From: Nocardia vulneris
Lineage (GTDB): Bacteria > Actinomycetota > Actinomycetes > Mycobacteriales > Mycobacteriaceae
Direction: 5' to 3'
DNA length: 64,000 nucleotides
Assembly: GCF_001613425.1 (NCBI RefSeq)
Contig: NZ_BDCI01000043.1
Span: 1 to 64,000, forward strand
The number at the start of each line of letters is the position of its first letter. Position 1 is the first letter of the stretch. Of the stretch, positions 51,608-60,565 are shown piece after piece. Both the position numbers and the translations under genes were made by a program. The notes beneath the pieces are model-generated. The model did not search any database. It had not been told where the DNA came from and was given only the letters and a program-made list of their open reading frames with translations.

Positions 51608-52408
51608 TCAGTAGTCGGCGCGCAGATGCGTGACATCGCCCGCGGAGACCGGCCGATCGCCGATCAGCAGGCGGCCCGCGTCGTCGATATCGGTGGCGAC
51701 GCCGGTCAGCGTCTGCCCGCCGGGCAGTTCGGCGCGCACCTGCTTGCCCAGCGTCGCGCACCGTTCGCGGTAGGCGGCGGCCAGGTCGGCGATCTTCCAG
51801 CCCGCGTCCCGCCACGCGGTGAAGCGTCGCGCGAACTCGGTCAGCATCGCCTGCACGAGCTGGGTCCGATCGGTGTCGCCCGCACCGGCCAGTAACAGCG
51901 AAATCGCATGCGGTACCGGCAGTTCGGCCTCGGTGAGACTCACGTTGAGCCCCATCCCGATGACCACGGCCGGCACCTCGCCGCTCACCGCGACCTCGGC
52001 CAGGATGCCCGCCACTTTGCGGCCATCGATCAGCACATCGTTGGGCCATTTGAGGTTCGCGTGCACACCGGCGGTCGCGCGCAGTGCGTCCACCACGGCG
52101 ATGCCGGTGAGCAACGGCAGCCAGCCGAGGACCGCGGGCTCGATCCCGGGCAGCCGCACCAGCAGCGACATCGAGATCTGTGCCCGCGCCGGGCTGATCC
52201 AGGTGCGTGCGTGTCTGCCGCGCCCTTGCTCCTGCTGCTCTGCGAGGAGTACCGCGCGATCGGCGTCTGGTTCGCCGGCGCGCGCGATCAGGTCCGCGTT
52301 GGTGGACCCGGTCGACTCCACCACTTCGATGTGGCGGAAGAACGACAGCTCGGGCGACTCGATGAGACTGCGCCGCAACTGCTCTGCATCCAAAGGGGGC
52401 CTGTCCAC
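51608..52408 (-). CDS. birA: Biotin-[acetyl-CoA-carboxylase] ligase
   Basis: The 266-residue protein is a monofunctional biotin ligase without an N-terminal DNA-binding domain: ESTGSTNADLIARAG, GRGRHARTWISPA (biotinyl-AMP loop), LKWPNDVLIDGRKVAGILAE, VIGMGLNVS and a C-terminal domain ending DVTHLRADY. It attaches biotin to the carrier Lys of AccA3, encoded 5 kb away. The GTG start is at 52408. Confidence 0.93.
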   Translation of the reverse strand: MDRPPLDAEQLRRSLIESPELSFFRHIEVVESTGSTNADLIARAGEPDADRAVLLAEQQEQGRGRHARTWISPARAQISMSLLVRLPGIEPAVLGWLPLLTGIAVVDALRATAGVHANLKWPNDVLIDGRKVAGILAEVAVSGEVPAVVIGMGLNVSLTEAELPVPHAISLLLAGAGDTDRTQLVQAMLTEFARRFTAWRDAGWKIADLAAAYRERCATLGKQVRAELPGGQTLTGVATDIDDAGRLLIGDRPVSAGDVTHLRADY

Positions 52409-52466
52409 ACGGGCAGGCTACTCGGTGCGCGAGGTAGTGCCCGACACCCGCCGGGCGGTGATACGC

Positions 52467-52652
52467 CTAGCCGACGAGGTCGTAATTGCAGCTCGGCGCC
52501 CGTGCCGCCCCCTCCGCGGGTGCGTCCTCCCCGTGCCCGGCCTCGGTCCGGAAGTCCGGATCGAGAATCGTCGGCTCCGGCTCGGTCACCGGCCACCTGG
52601 TGAATGCCCCCGCGGCGGCGTGTTCGGCTATGGTCGTGCTCCATCCCCACAT
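52467..52652 (-). CDS. Small hypothetical protein upstream of birA
   Basis: This 61-codon gene begins MWGWSTTIAEHAAAGAFTRW and has a very strong ribosome site (GGGGAGGAG six bases before the ATG at 52652). The product is acidic and Pro/Glu-rich with one cysteine near the end. It lies 58 bp upstream of birA on the same strand and is divergent from accD5, so birA may be co-transcribed with it. No known family; the ribosome site is the main evidence. Confidence 0.55.
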   Translation of the reverse strand: MWGWSTTIAEHAAAGAFTRWPVTEPEPTILDPDFRTEAGHGEDAPAEGAARAPSCNYDLVG

Positions 52653-52922
52653 CCTGTGCTCCTCCCCTGAGCTGCCTGGGCGGTGTAACTGTCTGCCTGG
52701 GCGTGTGTTCTCCTATCCCGGCTCCCCGTCGGAGCGCGAAAACTTGACCACCCCAGGGTATCCGGGCCCTGGTTGCGGCGATACTCATTTTCTGCCGAAT
52801 GGAAACGCCACCGACGACCTGGAACTTTCCCGGCGCAACGTTGATCTAGCTGCGTGTTTTTACCGGTCGGTAGCCCCTACTCGGTTAGAGAGAAGGACTG
52901 CCACTCGTTACACTCCGGAGCC
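52653..52922. promoter_or_regulatory. Divergent region upstream of accD5
   Basis: This 270-bp gap contains CCAGGG-N8-CCCTGG (52753-52758, 52767-52772), a perfect dyad that may bind a lipid regulator, and must hold the accD5 promoter. The region is otherwise unremarkable. Confidence 0.4.
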
Positions 52923-54563
52923 ATGACGAGTGTCCAGCAGCAGTCCGCGCAAGACCCGGCGGGCGCCCCCGACATCCACACCACCGCCGGGAAGCTGGCT
53001 GATCTGCGGAATCGGCTGGAAGAGGCCAAGCACCCGATGGGTGAGGCCGCGGTCGACAAGGTGCACGCCAAGGGCAAGATGACCGCCCGCGAGCGCATCC
53101 TCGCGCTGCTCGACGAGGGTTCCTTCGTCGAACTCGACGCGCTGGCCCGCCACCGCAGCGTCAATTTCGGACTGGAGCAGAACCGCCCGCTCGGCGACGG
53201 CGTCGTCACCGGTTACGGCACCATCGACGGCCGCGACGTCTGCATCTTCAGCCAAGACGTCACCGTGTTCGGTGGCAGTCTCGGCGAGGTCTACGGCGAG
53301 AAGATCGTCAAGGTGATGGACCTGGCGCTCAAGACCGGCCGCCCGTTGATCGGCATCAACGAGGGCGCCGGCGCGCGCATCCAGGAGGGCGTCGTCTCGC
53401 TCGGCCTCTACGGCGAGATCTTCCACCGCAACGTGCAGGCCTCCGGCGTGATCCCGCAGATCTCGCTGATCATGGGCCCCGCCGCGGGTGGCCACGTGTA
53501 CTCCCCCGCGCTGACCGACTTCGTGGTGATGGTCGACGGCACCAGCCAGATGTTCGTCACCGGACCCGACGTCATCAAGACGGTCACCGGCGAGGACGTC
53601 AGCATGGAGGACCTGGGTGGCGCGCACACCCACATGACGAAATCCGGTGTCGCGCACTACGTCGCCTCCGGTGAGCAGGACGCCCTCGACTACGTCAAGG
53701 ATCTGCTGTCCTACCTGCCGAGCAACAACCGCGCCGAGGCGCCGCGCTTCCCGGCCTCGGATCCGATCGACGGCGCGATCGAGGACTCGCTCACCGACGA
53801 GGACCTCGAGCTGGACTCGATCATCCCGGACTCGCCGAACCAGCCGTACGACATGCACGAGGTGATCCGTCGACTGCTCGACGACGACGAGTTCCTCGAG
53901 GTGCAGGCCGAGCGCGCGATGAACATCATCGTCGGCTTCGGCCGGATCGACGGCCGCAGCGTCGGCATCGTCGCCAACCAGCCGACCCAGTTCGCCGGCT
54001 GCCTGGATATCGACGCTTCGGAGAAGGCCGCGCGCTTCGTGCGCACCTGCGACGCGTTCAACATCCCGATCCTCACGCTGGTCGACGTGCCGGGCTTCCT
54101 GCCGGGCACCGGGCAGGAGTACAACGGCATCATCCGGCGCGGCGCGAAGTTGTTGTACGCGTACGGCGAAGCCACTGTGGGAAAAATCACGGTCATCACC
54201 CGCAAGGCCTACGGCGGCGCCTACGACGTCATGGGTTCCAAGCACATGGGCGCCGACGTGAACCTGGCCTGGCCCACCGCGCAGATCGCGGTGATGGGCG
54301 CGTCCGGGGCGGTCGGTTTCGTCTACCGCAAGAAGCTGCAAGACGCCGCCAACAGCGGCGATGACGTCGACGCGCTGCGGCTCGAGCTGCAGAACGAGTA
54401 CGAGGACACCTTGGTGAACCCCTACGTCGCCGCCGAACGCGGTTACGTGGACGCGGTCATCCCGCCCTCGCACACCCGCGGTCAGATCGTGTCGGCACTG
54501 CGGCTGCTCGAGCGCAAGATGGTCAGCCTGCCGCCGAAAAAACACGGCAACATCCCGTTGTGA
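52923..54563 (+). CDS. accD5: Acyl-CoA carboxylase beta subunit (propionyl-CoA type), AccD5
   Basis: The 546-residue carboxyltransferase has N- and C-terminal crotonase-like halves: KMTARERILALLDEGSFVEL, GINEGAGARIQEGVVSLGLY (first oxyanion hole), VDVPGFLPGTGQEYNGIIRR, and RKAYGGAYDVMGSKHMGADV with QIAVMGASGAVGFVYRKKL. With AccA3 it makes (2S)-methylmalonyl-CoA from propionyl-CoA for branched lipids and mycolate-related synthesis. The ATG at 52923 has a short GGAG site. Synteny with birA and accE5 supports the name. Confidence 0.94.
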   Translation: MTSVQQQSAQDPAGAPDIHTTAGKLADLRNRLEEAKHPMGEAAVDKVHAKGKMTARERILALLDEGSFVELDALARHRSVNFGLEQNRPLGDGVVTGYGTIDGRDVCIFSQDVTVFGGSLGEVYGEKIVKVMDLALKTGRPLIGINEGAGARIQEGVVSLGLYGEIFHRNVQASGVIPQISLIMGPAAGGHVYSPALTDFVVMVDGTSQMFVTGPDVIKTVTGEDVSMEDLGGAHTHMTKSGVAHYVASGEQDALDYVKDLLSYLPSNNRAEAPRFPASDPIDGAIEDSLTDEDLELDSIIPDSPNQPYDMHEVIRRLLDDDEFLEVQAERAMNIIVGFGRIDGRSVGIVANQPTQFAGCLDIDASEKAARFVRTCDAFNIPILTLVDVPGFLPGTGQEYNGIIRRGAKLLYAYGEATVGKITVITRKAYGGAYDVMGSKHMGADVNLAWPTAQIAVMGASGAVGFVYRKKLQDAANSGDDVDALRLELQNEYEDTLVNPYVAAERGYVDAVIPPSHTRGQIVSALRLLERKMVSLPPKKHGNIPL

Positions 54564-54697
54564 TCAAGCGATACCCTCGGTACGCCGCGCACACTGGTGA
54601 GAGCGACGCAATGAGTGGATCCGAGGATGATCGCGTCATCGACCACTAGTTTCGAACAAGGAACACGCCTGATCAGGCAAAGAGAGGATCTGGCACT
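54564..54697. promoter_or_regulatory. Spacer between accD5 and accE5
   Basis: The 134-bp spacer holds a perfect 12-bp palindrome GCCTGATCAGGC at 54667-54678, 20 bp before the accE5 GTG, and a 12-codon open frame from an ATG at 54611 (MSGSEDDRVIDH). Either could be regulatory or chance. Confidence 0.35.
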
Positions 54698-55027
54698 GTG
54701 ACGACCGTGGCAGAAGAAGATGTGTTGACCGCCGCCGAACTCGACCTCTCCGTCGGTGCGCTGCCCGACCAGGCCGAGTCGGCCGATGGCGCGGCGGCAA
54801 CCGCCGAAACCGCCGCGACCGGGGAGCCGTTCTTCCGCGTGCTGAAGGGCAACCCGAGCGACGAGGAGATCGCCGCGCTGGTCTGCGTGCTGTCCGCGGC
54901 CGCCGAGGACGCCGCCGCGGGCTCGAGCGGCCCGGTCGACATGTGGGGCCGTCCCACCTTCATGCACCGGGGCACCTCGCCGTTCTCGCCCTACGCCTTC
55001 CCGCAGCTCTCGCACCTGCGCGGGTGA
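54698..55027 (+). CDS. accE5: Acyl-CoA carboxylase epsilon subunit
   Basis: The 109-residue protein has a variable acidic N-terminus and the epsilon motif FFRVLKGNPSDEEIAALVCV (near residue 46) followed by FMHRGTSPFSPYAFPQLSHL. The epsilon subunit binds AccD5 and raises activity of the AccA3-AccD5 complex. The GTG at 54698 is preceded by AGAGAGGA. It overlaps the next gene by 4 bp, as in mycobacteria. Confidence 0.92.
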   Translation: MTTVAEEDVLTAAELDLSVGALPDQAESADGAAATAETAATGEPFFRVLKGNPSDEEIAALVCVLSAAAEDAAAGSSGPVDMWGRPTFMHRGTSPFSPYAFPQLSHLRG

Positions 55028-55659
55028 CCACCTTCGTTCTCGCCTCCGCGTCCCCGGCCCGCCGGGAAGTGCTCCGGTCCGCGGGCATCGAGCCGGTCGT
55101 GCGGGTCTCGGAGGTGGACGAGGACGCCGTCGCGGCCGCACTGCCCGCCGGCACCGCACCGCAGGTCGTGGTCGTCGAACTGGCCAGGGCGAAAGCCTTG
55201 GCGGTGGCCGCGACCATTCCCGAACTGAGCGCCGATTGCGTTGTCGTCGGCTGTGATTCGATGCTGCTGGTGGACGGCGAGCTACAGGGCAAGCCGCACA
55301 CCGCGGCGGTCGCCCGCGCCCGCTGGGGCGAAATGGCCGGGCGCAGTGCCGATCTGGTGACCGGACACTGCGTGCTGCGGCTGCGGAACGGCGAGTGCAC
55401 CGCCGAGGCCCTCGACTGCAGTTCCACCACAGTGCATTTCGGCAAGCCCGAACCCGACGAACTCGACGCCTACATCGCCACCGGCGAACCGCTGCAGGTC
55501 GCGGGCGCGTTCACCCTGGACGGCCTGGGCGGCTGGTTCATCGACCGGATCGAGGGCGACCCGTCCAGCGTGATCGGGATCGGCCTACCACTGCTGCGCC
55601 GACTGCTTGGCGACGTTGGGGTCGCCGTTACGCAGCTGTGGGGCGATCCGGCCCGCTGA
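55024..55659 (+). CDS. maf: Maf-like nucleotide pyrophosphatase
   Basis: The 211-residue protein shows the Maf pattern FVLASASPARREVLRSAGIE (P-loop-like N-terminus), VVGCDSMLLVDGELQGKPHT and VAGAFTLDGLGGWFIDRIEG with GDPSSVIGIGLPLL. Maf proteins hydrolyse modified or canonical nucleoside triphosphates and can restrain division. The GTG at 55024 overlaps the accE5 stop. The 3' end overlaps the convergent SufR-like gene by 75 bp. Confidence 0.92.
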   Translation: MTTFVLASASPARREVLRSAGIEPVVRVSEVDEDAVAAALPAGTAPQVVVVELARAKALAVAATIPELSADCVVVGCDSMLLVDGELQGKPHTAAVARARWGEMAGRSADLVTGHCVLRLRNGECTAEALDCSSTTVHFGKPEPDELDAYIATGEPLQVAGAFTLDGLGGWFIDRIEGDPSSVIGIGLPLLRRLLGDVGVAVTQLWGDPAR

Positions 55660-56397
55660 CGGCGGCGCGATCACCGGCTCCACCGACGCGGCCGCGTCGC
55701 CGACCGCGGCCACCGCCGCGACCTCACGAGTGTCCGGCTCGCGGCGCGCGTCCTGTTCCCGCCGCGCCAGCAGTTCCAACCGGACCACACAGAGTTCCGG
55801 TTCGACGAACGGATGCAGGCGCACATTCACCTCGCCGCGCGCGCCGTTGCGATCCAGGACCTCTTTGATCAGCCCGAGGTGCACGCCGCACACCACCTCC
55901 GAGTGCGTGCGCGCGAGTTCGCGCAGCGGGCACGCGGTGAGGCGGACCAGCACCTGCTCGGCGGTGTCGTTGTTCGGGTCGCGTTCGGGGGCGAAGCCCA
56001 GCTCCGAAAGCAGCGTCATGGTGACGTCTTTCGCGTCCTCCAGCGATTCCACCCGATGATCGCCGACGTCCAGCTTCGCGCCCCAGGCCCGGCCGGCCGC
56101 GATGGCCGCCTCGGAGCGCCTGCGCGGATCGGGGCCGAGCTGATCGGCGAGCACCTGGGCCAGATCCTGGTAGCCGACCGATCGCTGTACCGCGCTGTAA
56201 CCGATTCGCGGACGCCCGCGACCGCGCGGCGGTTGCTGGAATTGGCGCACCAGGGATTCCCGGGTGAGCACGTCGAGATGAAACCGAACCGTGGTGACGT
56301 GTTGTCCGGTGATTCTGGCCAGTTCCTGGGCGTCGAGAGGCTCGCTGGCGCCACGTAGGATCGCGAGCAGTCGCCGCCGCGGCCAAGAATCGGACAT
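55585..56397 (-). CDS. ArsR/SufR-like winged-helix regulator with Cys residues
   Basis: The 270-residue protein has an N-terminal winged helix (LLAILRGASEPLDAQELARI, VTTVRFHLDVLTRESLV) and a C-terminal half with a pattern seen in iron-sulfur sensors: LTACPLRELARTHSEVVCGV, then LGLIKEVLDRNG and PELCVVRLELL, giving three cysteines that could hold a cluster. A long disordered tail follows. It is divergent from sseA across 166 bp with a dyad CTCACA-N11-TGTGAG (56493-56515), a likely operator. Target and cluster are inference. Confidence 0.82.
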   Translation of the reverse strand: MSDSWPRRRLLAILRGASEPLDAQELARITGQHVTTVRFHLDVLTRESLVRQFQQPPRGRGRPRIGYSAVQRSVGYQDLAQVLADQLGPDPRRRSEAAIAAGRAWGAKLDVGDHRVESLEDAKDVTMTLLSELGFAPERDPNNDTAEQVLVRLTACPLRELARTHSEVVCGVHLGLIKEVLDRNGARGEVNVRLHPFVEPELCVVRLELLARREQDARREPDTREVAAVAAVGDAAASVEPVIAPPSAGRIAPQLRNGDPNVAKQSAQQW

Positions 56398-56492
56398 AGC
56401 TCACCCCTCCTCCCGGGAGACTTTATCGGATGTAGGTGCGATTTATTCGCTCATTCAGCCGATTTGTGATCTGAAACGAAAGCAACTATCGC

Positions 56493-56515
56493 CTCACACT
56501 TACCATCGCTGTGAG
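56493..56515. promoter_or_regulatory. Dyad operator between SufR-like gene and sseA
   Basis: CTCACA (56493-56498) and TGTGAG (56510-56515), 11 bp apart, form a perfect inverted repeat 48 bp before the sseA start and 95 bp before the regulator start, so one dimer could control both. Confidence 0.6.
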
Positions 56516-56563
56516 ACCTGAACCGCCGTAACCGCCGTCTACCTCGCGTGAAGGACCCACAAC

Positions 56564-57529
56564 GTGCCCGCTGCTCCGGACCCTCATCCCTCATTCGGTG
56601 CTTACCCAGATCCTCACCGACTAGTAACCACAGAGTGGCTGTCGGCAAACATCGGCACGTCCGGACTCAAGATCGTCGAGTCCAACGAGGACATATTGCT
56701 GTACGACATCGGGCATGTACCCGGTGCCATCAAGATCGACTGGCGCGGCGATCTCAACGACCCGGTCACCCGCGACTACATCGACGGCGCCCGATTCACC
56801 GAGTTGATGCGCGCCAAGGGAATCGAGCGAGACGATACCGTGGTGATCTACGGCGACCGGGGCAACGCGCAGGCGGCGCACACATTGTGGGTCTTCACTT
56901 TGTTCGGGCACGAGGATGTGCGATTGCTGGACGGCGGCCGCGACGCCTGGATTTCCGAGGAACGCGACACCACCTTCGACACCCCCTATCTTTCCGTGAG
57001 CGACTATCCGGACGTGGTCCGCGACGACAGCAGCGCGCGGGCCTTCCGCGAGGACGTGCTCGCCCACCTCGGCCGACCGCTGCTCGACGTGCGCTCGCCC
57101 GAGGAATACTCCGGCGAGCTCGCCCACCCGTCGCCCGACCACCACCCCCCATCGAATCGCTACGCGACGCTGACCATCGAGCCGATCAATCCAGAAGACG
57201 CGGCACTGCGCGGCGGGCACATCCCGACCGCGACCAACATTCCATGGACCGAGGCATTCGGCAATGACGGCCGCTTCCGCTCCCGCGCCGAACTGGACGC
57301 CGTGTACGGCGGGCTGGCCGGCGCGGACGACGTGATCGTCTACAGCCGGGTCGGCGAACGGTCCAGCCACACCTGGTTCGTGCTGCGGTATCTGCTCGGC
57401 ATCGACACGGTGCGCAACTACGACGGTTCGTGGACCGAGTGGGGCAACTCGGTGCGCATGCCGATCGCCAAGGGGGCTGAACCCGGTGCGGCGCCGGCGG
57501 CCGCGGGCCGGCGCGCTCGCGCCAGGTAG
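56564..57529 (+). CDS. sseA: SseA-like sulfurtransferase with catalytic Cys replaced by Ser
   Basis: The 321-residue protein has two rhodanese domains (LKIVESNEDILLYDIGHVPG, then LLDVRSPEEYSGEL, HIPTATNIPW). By recall, the active-site loop of SseA proteins begins with Cys before RxGERSSHTWF; here residue 261 (codon AGC, 57344-57346) is Ser in VYSRVGERSSHTWF. A single base change would explain it. The rest is well conserved, suggesting the protein is kept. It may bind sulfur differently or act by structure. The GTG start is at 56564; the divergent regulator may control it. Confidence 0.9.
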   Translation: MPAAPDPHPSFGAYPDPHRLVTTEWLSANIGTSGLKIVESNEDILLYDIGHVPGAIKIDWRGDLNDPVTRDYIDGARFTELMRAKGIERDDTVVIYGDRGNAQAAHTLWVFTLFGHEDVRLLDGGRDAWISEERDTTFDTPYLSVSDYPDVVRDDSSARAFREDVLAHLGRPLLDVRSPEEYSGELAHPSPDHHPPSNRYATLTIEPINPEDAALRGGHIPTATNIPWTEAFGNDGRFRSRAELDAVYGGLAGADDVIVYSRVGERSSHTWFVLRYLLGIDTVRNYDGSWTEWGNSVRMPIAKGAEPGAAPAAAGRRARAR

Positions 57530-57692
57530 CGCAGGCTCGGCGTTCTCGCCGGACAGGCGGTGTGTGATACCCGACCTACTGTCCAGTAGGACTGGCCGAG
57601 TTCGGCGTCTGTTGGCAGACTGCCTACACTCGCCCGAGACGTAGTTCTGTCGACCTCGGGGCGACCAAAAGAGATTGCACACAGGAGGCTCA

Positions 57693-59492
57693 GTGCCCAG
57701 CCACGCCAGCGCACGGATCACGAAGGTACTCGTAGCTAACCGAGGCGAGATCGCCGTGCGCGTGATCCGGGCAGCCAAGGACGCAGGCATCGGCAGCGTC
57801 GCGGTCTACGCGGAACCCGACGCGGACGCTCCCTTCGTGAAGCTCGCTGACGAAGCCTTCGCCCTCGGCGGCCAGACCTCGGCCGAGTCGTACCTCGTGT
57901 TCGACAAGATCCTCGACGCGGCCGCCCGGTCCGGCGCCGACGCGATCCACCCCGGCTACGGATTCCTTTCCGAGAACGCCGACTTCGCCCAGGCCGTCCT
58001 CGACGCCGGGCTGATCTGGATCGGCCCGTCCCCGCAGTCCATCCGCGACCTCGGCGACAAGGTCACCGCCCGGCACATCGCCGAGCGGGCCAAGGCCCCG
58101 ATGGCCGCGGGCACCAAGGACCCGGTGAAGAACGCCGACGAGGTCGTCGAATTCGCCAAGCAGTACGGCGTGCCGGTCGCGATCAAGGCCGCCTTCGGTG
58201 GCGGCGGACGCGGCATGAAGGTCGCGCACACCATCGAGGAGATCCCCGAGCTGTTCGAGTCGGCCACCCGCGAGGCGATCGCCGCGTTCGGCCGCGGCGA
58301 ATGCTTCGTCGAGCAGTACCTGGACAAGGCTCGCCACGTCGAGGCCCAGGTGATCGCCGACCAGCACGGCAACGTGGTGGTCGCGGGCACCCGCGACTGC
58401 TCGCTGCAGCGCCGGTTCCAGAAGCTGGTCGAAGAGGCCCCCGCGCCGTTCCTGTCCGACGACGTGCGCGCGAAGATCCACGCCTCGGCCAAGGCCATCT
58501 GCAAGGAAGCCGGTTACTACGGCGCGGGCACGGTCGAGTACCTGGTGCAGGGCGAGACGGTGTCCTTCCTCGAGGTGAACACCCGCCTGCAGGTCGAGCA
58601 CCCGGTCACCGAGGAGACCGCCGGTATCGACCTGGTGCGCCAGCAGTTCCGCATCGCCAACGGCGAAGAACTCTCGATCAAGGAAGACCCCACCCCGCGC
58701 GGACACTCCTTCGAGTTCCGGATCAACGGTGAGGACGCGGGCCGCGGCTTCCTGCCCGCCCCCGGCCCGGTCTCGGTGTACCGCGAGCCCACCGGCCCCG
58801 GCGTGCGCGTGGACTCCGGCGTGGTCGAGGGCAGCGTGATCGGCGGCCAGTTCGACTCCATGCTCGCCAAGCTGATCGTCACCGGCGAGAACCGCACCCA
58901 GGCCCTCGAACGGGCCCGGCGCGCGCTGGCCGAGTACCAGGTCGAGGGACTGGCCACGGTCATCCCGTTCCACCGCGCGATCGTCGAGGATCCGGCCTTC
59001 ATCGGTGACGGCGAGAAGTTCGACGTCTACACCAAGTGGATCGAAACCGAGTGGACCAACACCGTGGAGCCGTACACCGGTGCAGCCCCGGTCGACGAGG
59101 ACGAGGCCCTGCCCCGGCAGAAGGTGGTCGTCGAGGTCGGCGGGCGACGCGTCGAGGTGTCGCTGCCCGGTCAGTTCAGCCTCGGTGGCGGTGCGGCCGC
59201 CGCGGGCAACGGTGCCGGCGTCGTGCGCAAGAAGCCCAAGCCGCGCAAGCGGGGCGGTGCGGGCGCCGGCGCGGCCTCCGGTGACGCGGTCACCGCGCCG
59301 ATGCAGGGCACCGTGGTGAAGGTCGCCGTCGAAGAGGGCCAGACCGTCGAGGCGGGCGACCTGATCGTGGTGCTCGAGGCCATGAAGATGGAGAACCCGG
59401 TCAACGCGCACAAGGCGGGCGTGGTCACCGGCCTGGCGGTCGAGGCGGGTGCCGCGATCACCCAGGGCACCGTGCTCGCCGAGATCAAGTAA
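57693..59492 (+). CDS. accA3: Biotin carboxylase and biotin carrier alpha subunit AccA3
   Basis: The 599-residue protein has a biotin carboxylase domain (VLVANRGEIAVRVIRAAKDA, HPGYGFLSENADFAQAV, IKAAFGGGGRGMKVAHTI, FLEVNTRLQVEHPVTEE), a linker rich in Gly/Ala/Lys, and a C-terminal carrier domain with the biotinylated Lys in VVLEAMKMENPVNAH. It carboxylates biotin and hands it to AccD subunits. GGAGG precedes the GTG at 57693. It is the partner of AccD5 and AccE5. Confidence 0.95.
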   Translation: MPSHASARITKVLVANRGEIAVRVIRAAKDAGIGSVAVYAEPDADAPFVKLADEAFALGGQTSAESYLVFDKILDAAARSGADAIHPGYGFLSENADFAQAVLDAGLIWIGPSPQSIRDLGDKVTARHIAERAKAPMAAGTKDPVKNADEVVEFAKQYGVPVAIKAAFGGGGRGMKVAHTIEEIPELFESATREAIAAFGRGECFVEQYLDKARHVEAQVIADQHGNVVVAGTRDCSLQRRFQKLVEEAPAPFLSDDVRAKIHASAKAICKEAGYYGAGTVEYLVQGETVSFLEVNTRLQVEHPVTEETAGIDLVRQQFRIANGEELSIKEDPTPRGHSFEFRINGEDAGRGFLPAPGPVSVYREPTGPGVRVDSGVVEGSVIGGQFDSMLAKLIVTGENRTQALERARRALAEYQVEGLATVIPFHRAIVEDPAFIGDGEKFDVYTKWIETEWTNTVEPYTGAAPVDEDEALPRQKVVVEVGGRRVEVSLPGQFSLGGGAAAAGNGAGVVRKKPKPRKRGGAGAGAASGDAVTAPMQGTVVKVAVEEGQTVEAGDLIVVLEAMKMENPVNAHKAGVVTGLAVEAGAAITQGTVLAEIK

Positions 59493-59607
59493 GACGTTCC
59501 GAACACTGAGCGAGTTCGAGTAGTCCTCGCGTAAACGTACGGCGAACACCGCTTCGAGCGGGCGCTGGGTGCTGCCGCCCGCGCCCGCTCTGTCGTATCG
59601 TGGTCCG

Positions 59608-60543
59608 GTGACCAGTACGAGTGTCTCCGTCGTCGCGGAGCTGATCCGCGCGCGGCGCACCGCAGGCAGCCGTACCGACGGCAATCGGCTGGTGCTCGTC
59701 ATCGAGGGTGGCGGCAGTCGCGGCGTGTATTCGAGCGGCATGGTGTCGGCGCTCGAGGAACTCGGCCTCGCCTCGGTCTTCGACGCGGTGTACGGCACGT
59801 CGGCGGGCGCGATCAATGCCGCGTGGCTGCTCTGCGGGCGCGCGGTGGCGGGGATGCGTTCCTGGACCGACCCGGACATCATGCGCCGTGCCATCGATCC
59901 GGCCCGGATGCTGCGCGGCCGACCGGCTTTCGACCTGCGCTACCTGGTGCATCAGGTCTACGACGGCATCGAGCCGATGGATTTCCCGGCAATCCTGGCC
60001 AATCCCACCACTTTTCATCCCATCGCCACCGATATCCGGACCGGGCGGGCGGTGGACCTGCACCCGCACATCGTCGACAAGCGCACGCTGATGGGCGCGA
60101 TCCGCGCCTCCGCGGGGCTGCCCATCCTGGCCGGGCCGCCGGTACGGCTCGGCGGCGCACAGTATTTCGACGGCGGCCTCACCGAAACGGTCCCGATCCG
60201 CACCGCCGTCCGCGCCGGCGCCACACACGCTCTGGTGCTGCGCACCCGCCGGATCGATGAACAGCGCCCGCCCGCCTCGCTGCTGCACCGTGTCGTCGGC
60301 GGCGGCTACCTGCGCGCCGTCGCCCCCGGCGCCTACCGCGCCTGGATCCAGCGTCCGCAACAGCAGGCGATCGAGGACCGCGCCCTCACCGAACGCGGCG
60401 AGGCAGTCCTGCAGATCCACCCACCCCTCGGTTCCCCCGACGTCGACAGCGCCGCCCGCGACGTAGGCCTGCTCGCCAAGGCCCTCGAAATCGGCCGCAA
60501 CGCCGTCCACGCCGTCTTCGCCGACACCGTCCGCGTCGCCTGA
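59608..60543 (+). CDS. Patatin-like phospholipase
   Basis: The 311-residue protein has the patatin core: glycine-rich EGGGSRGVYSSGMVSALE, nucleophile elbow YGTSAGAIN (catalytic Ser), and the Asp motif QYFDGGLTETVPI. It would hydrolyse acyl esters of lipids at the membrane. The GTG at 59608 begins VTSTSVSVV. Palindromic element D follows its stop and separates it from the convergent kinase gene. Confidence 0.92.
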   Translation: MTSTSVSVVAELIRARRTAGSRTDGNRLVLVIEGGGSRGVYSSGMVSALEELGLASVFDAVYGTSAGAINAAWLLCGRAVAGMRSWTDPDIMRRAIDPARMLRGRPAFDLRYLVHQVYDGIEPMDFPAILANPTTFHPIATDIRTGRAVDLHPHIVDKRTLMGAIRASAGLPILAGPPVRLGGAQYFDGGLTETVPIRTAVRAGATHALVLRTRRIDEQRPPASLLHRVVGGGYLRAVAPGAYRAWIQRPQQQAIEDRALTERGEAVLQIHPPLGSPDVDSAARDVGLLAKALEIGRNAVHAVFADTVRVA

Positions 60544-60565
60544 CTCCGCGCGCCGGTTCTGATTT

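Noticed and set aside
57690..59894. A 734-codon minus-strand frame opposite accA3
   Set aside because: It is a high-GC shadow of the biotin carboxylase gene, rich in His, Asp and Gly without domains.
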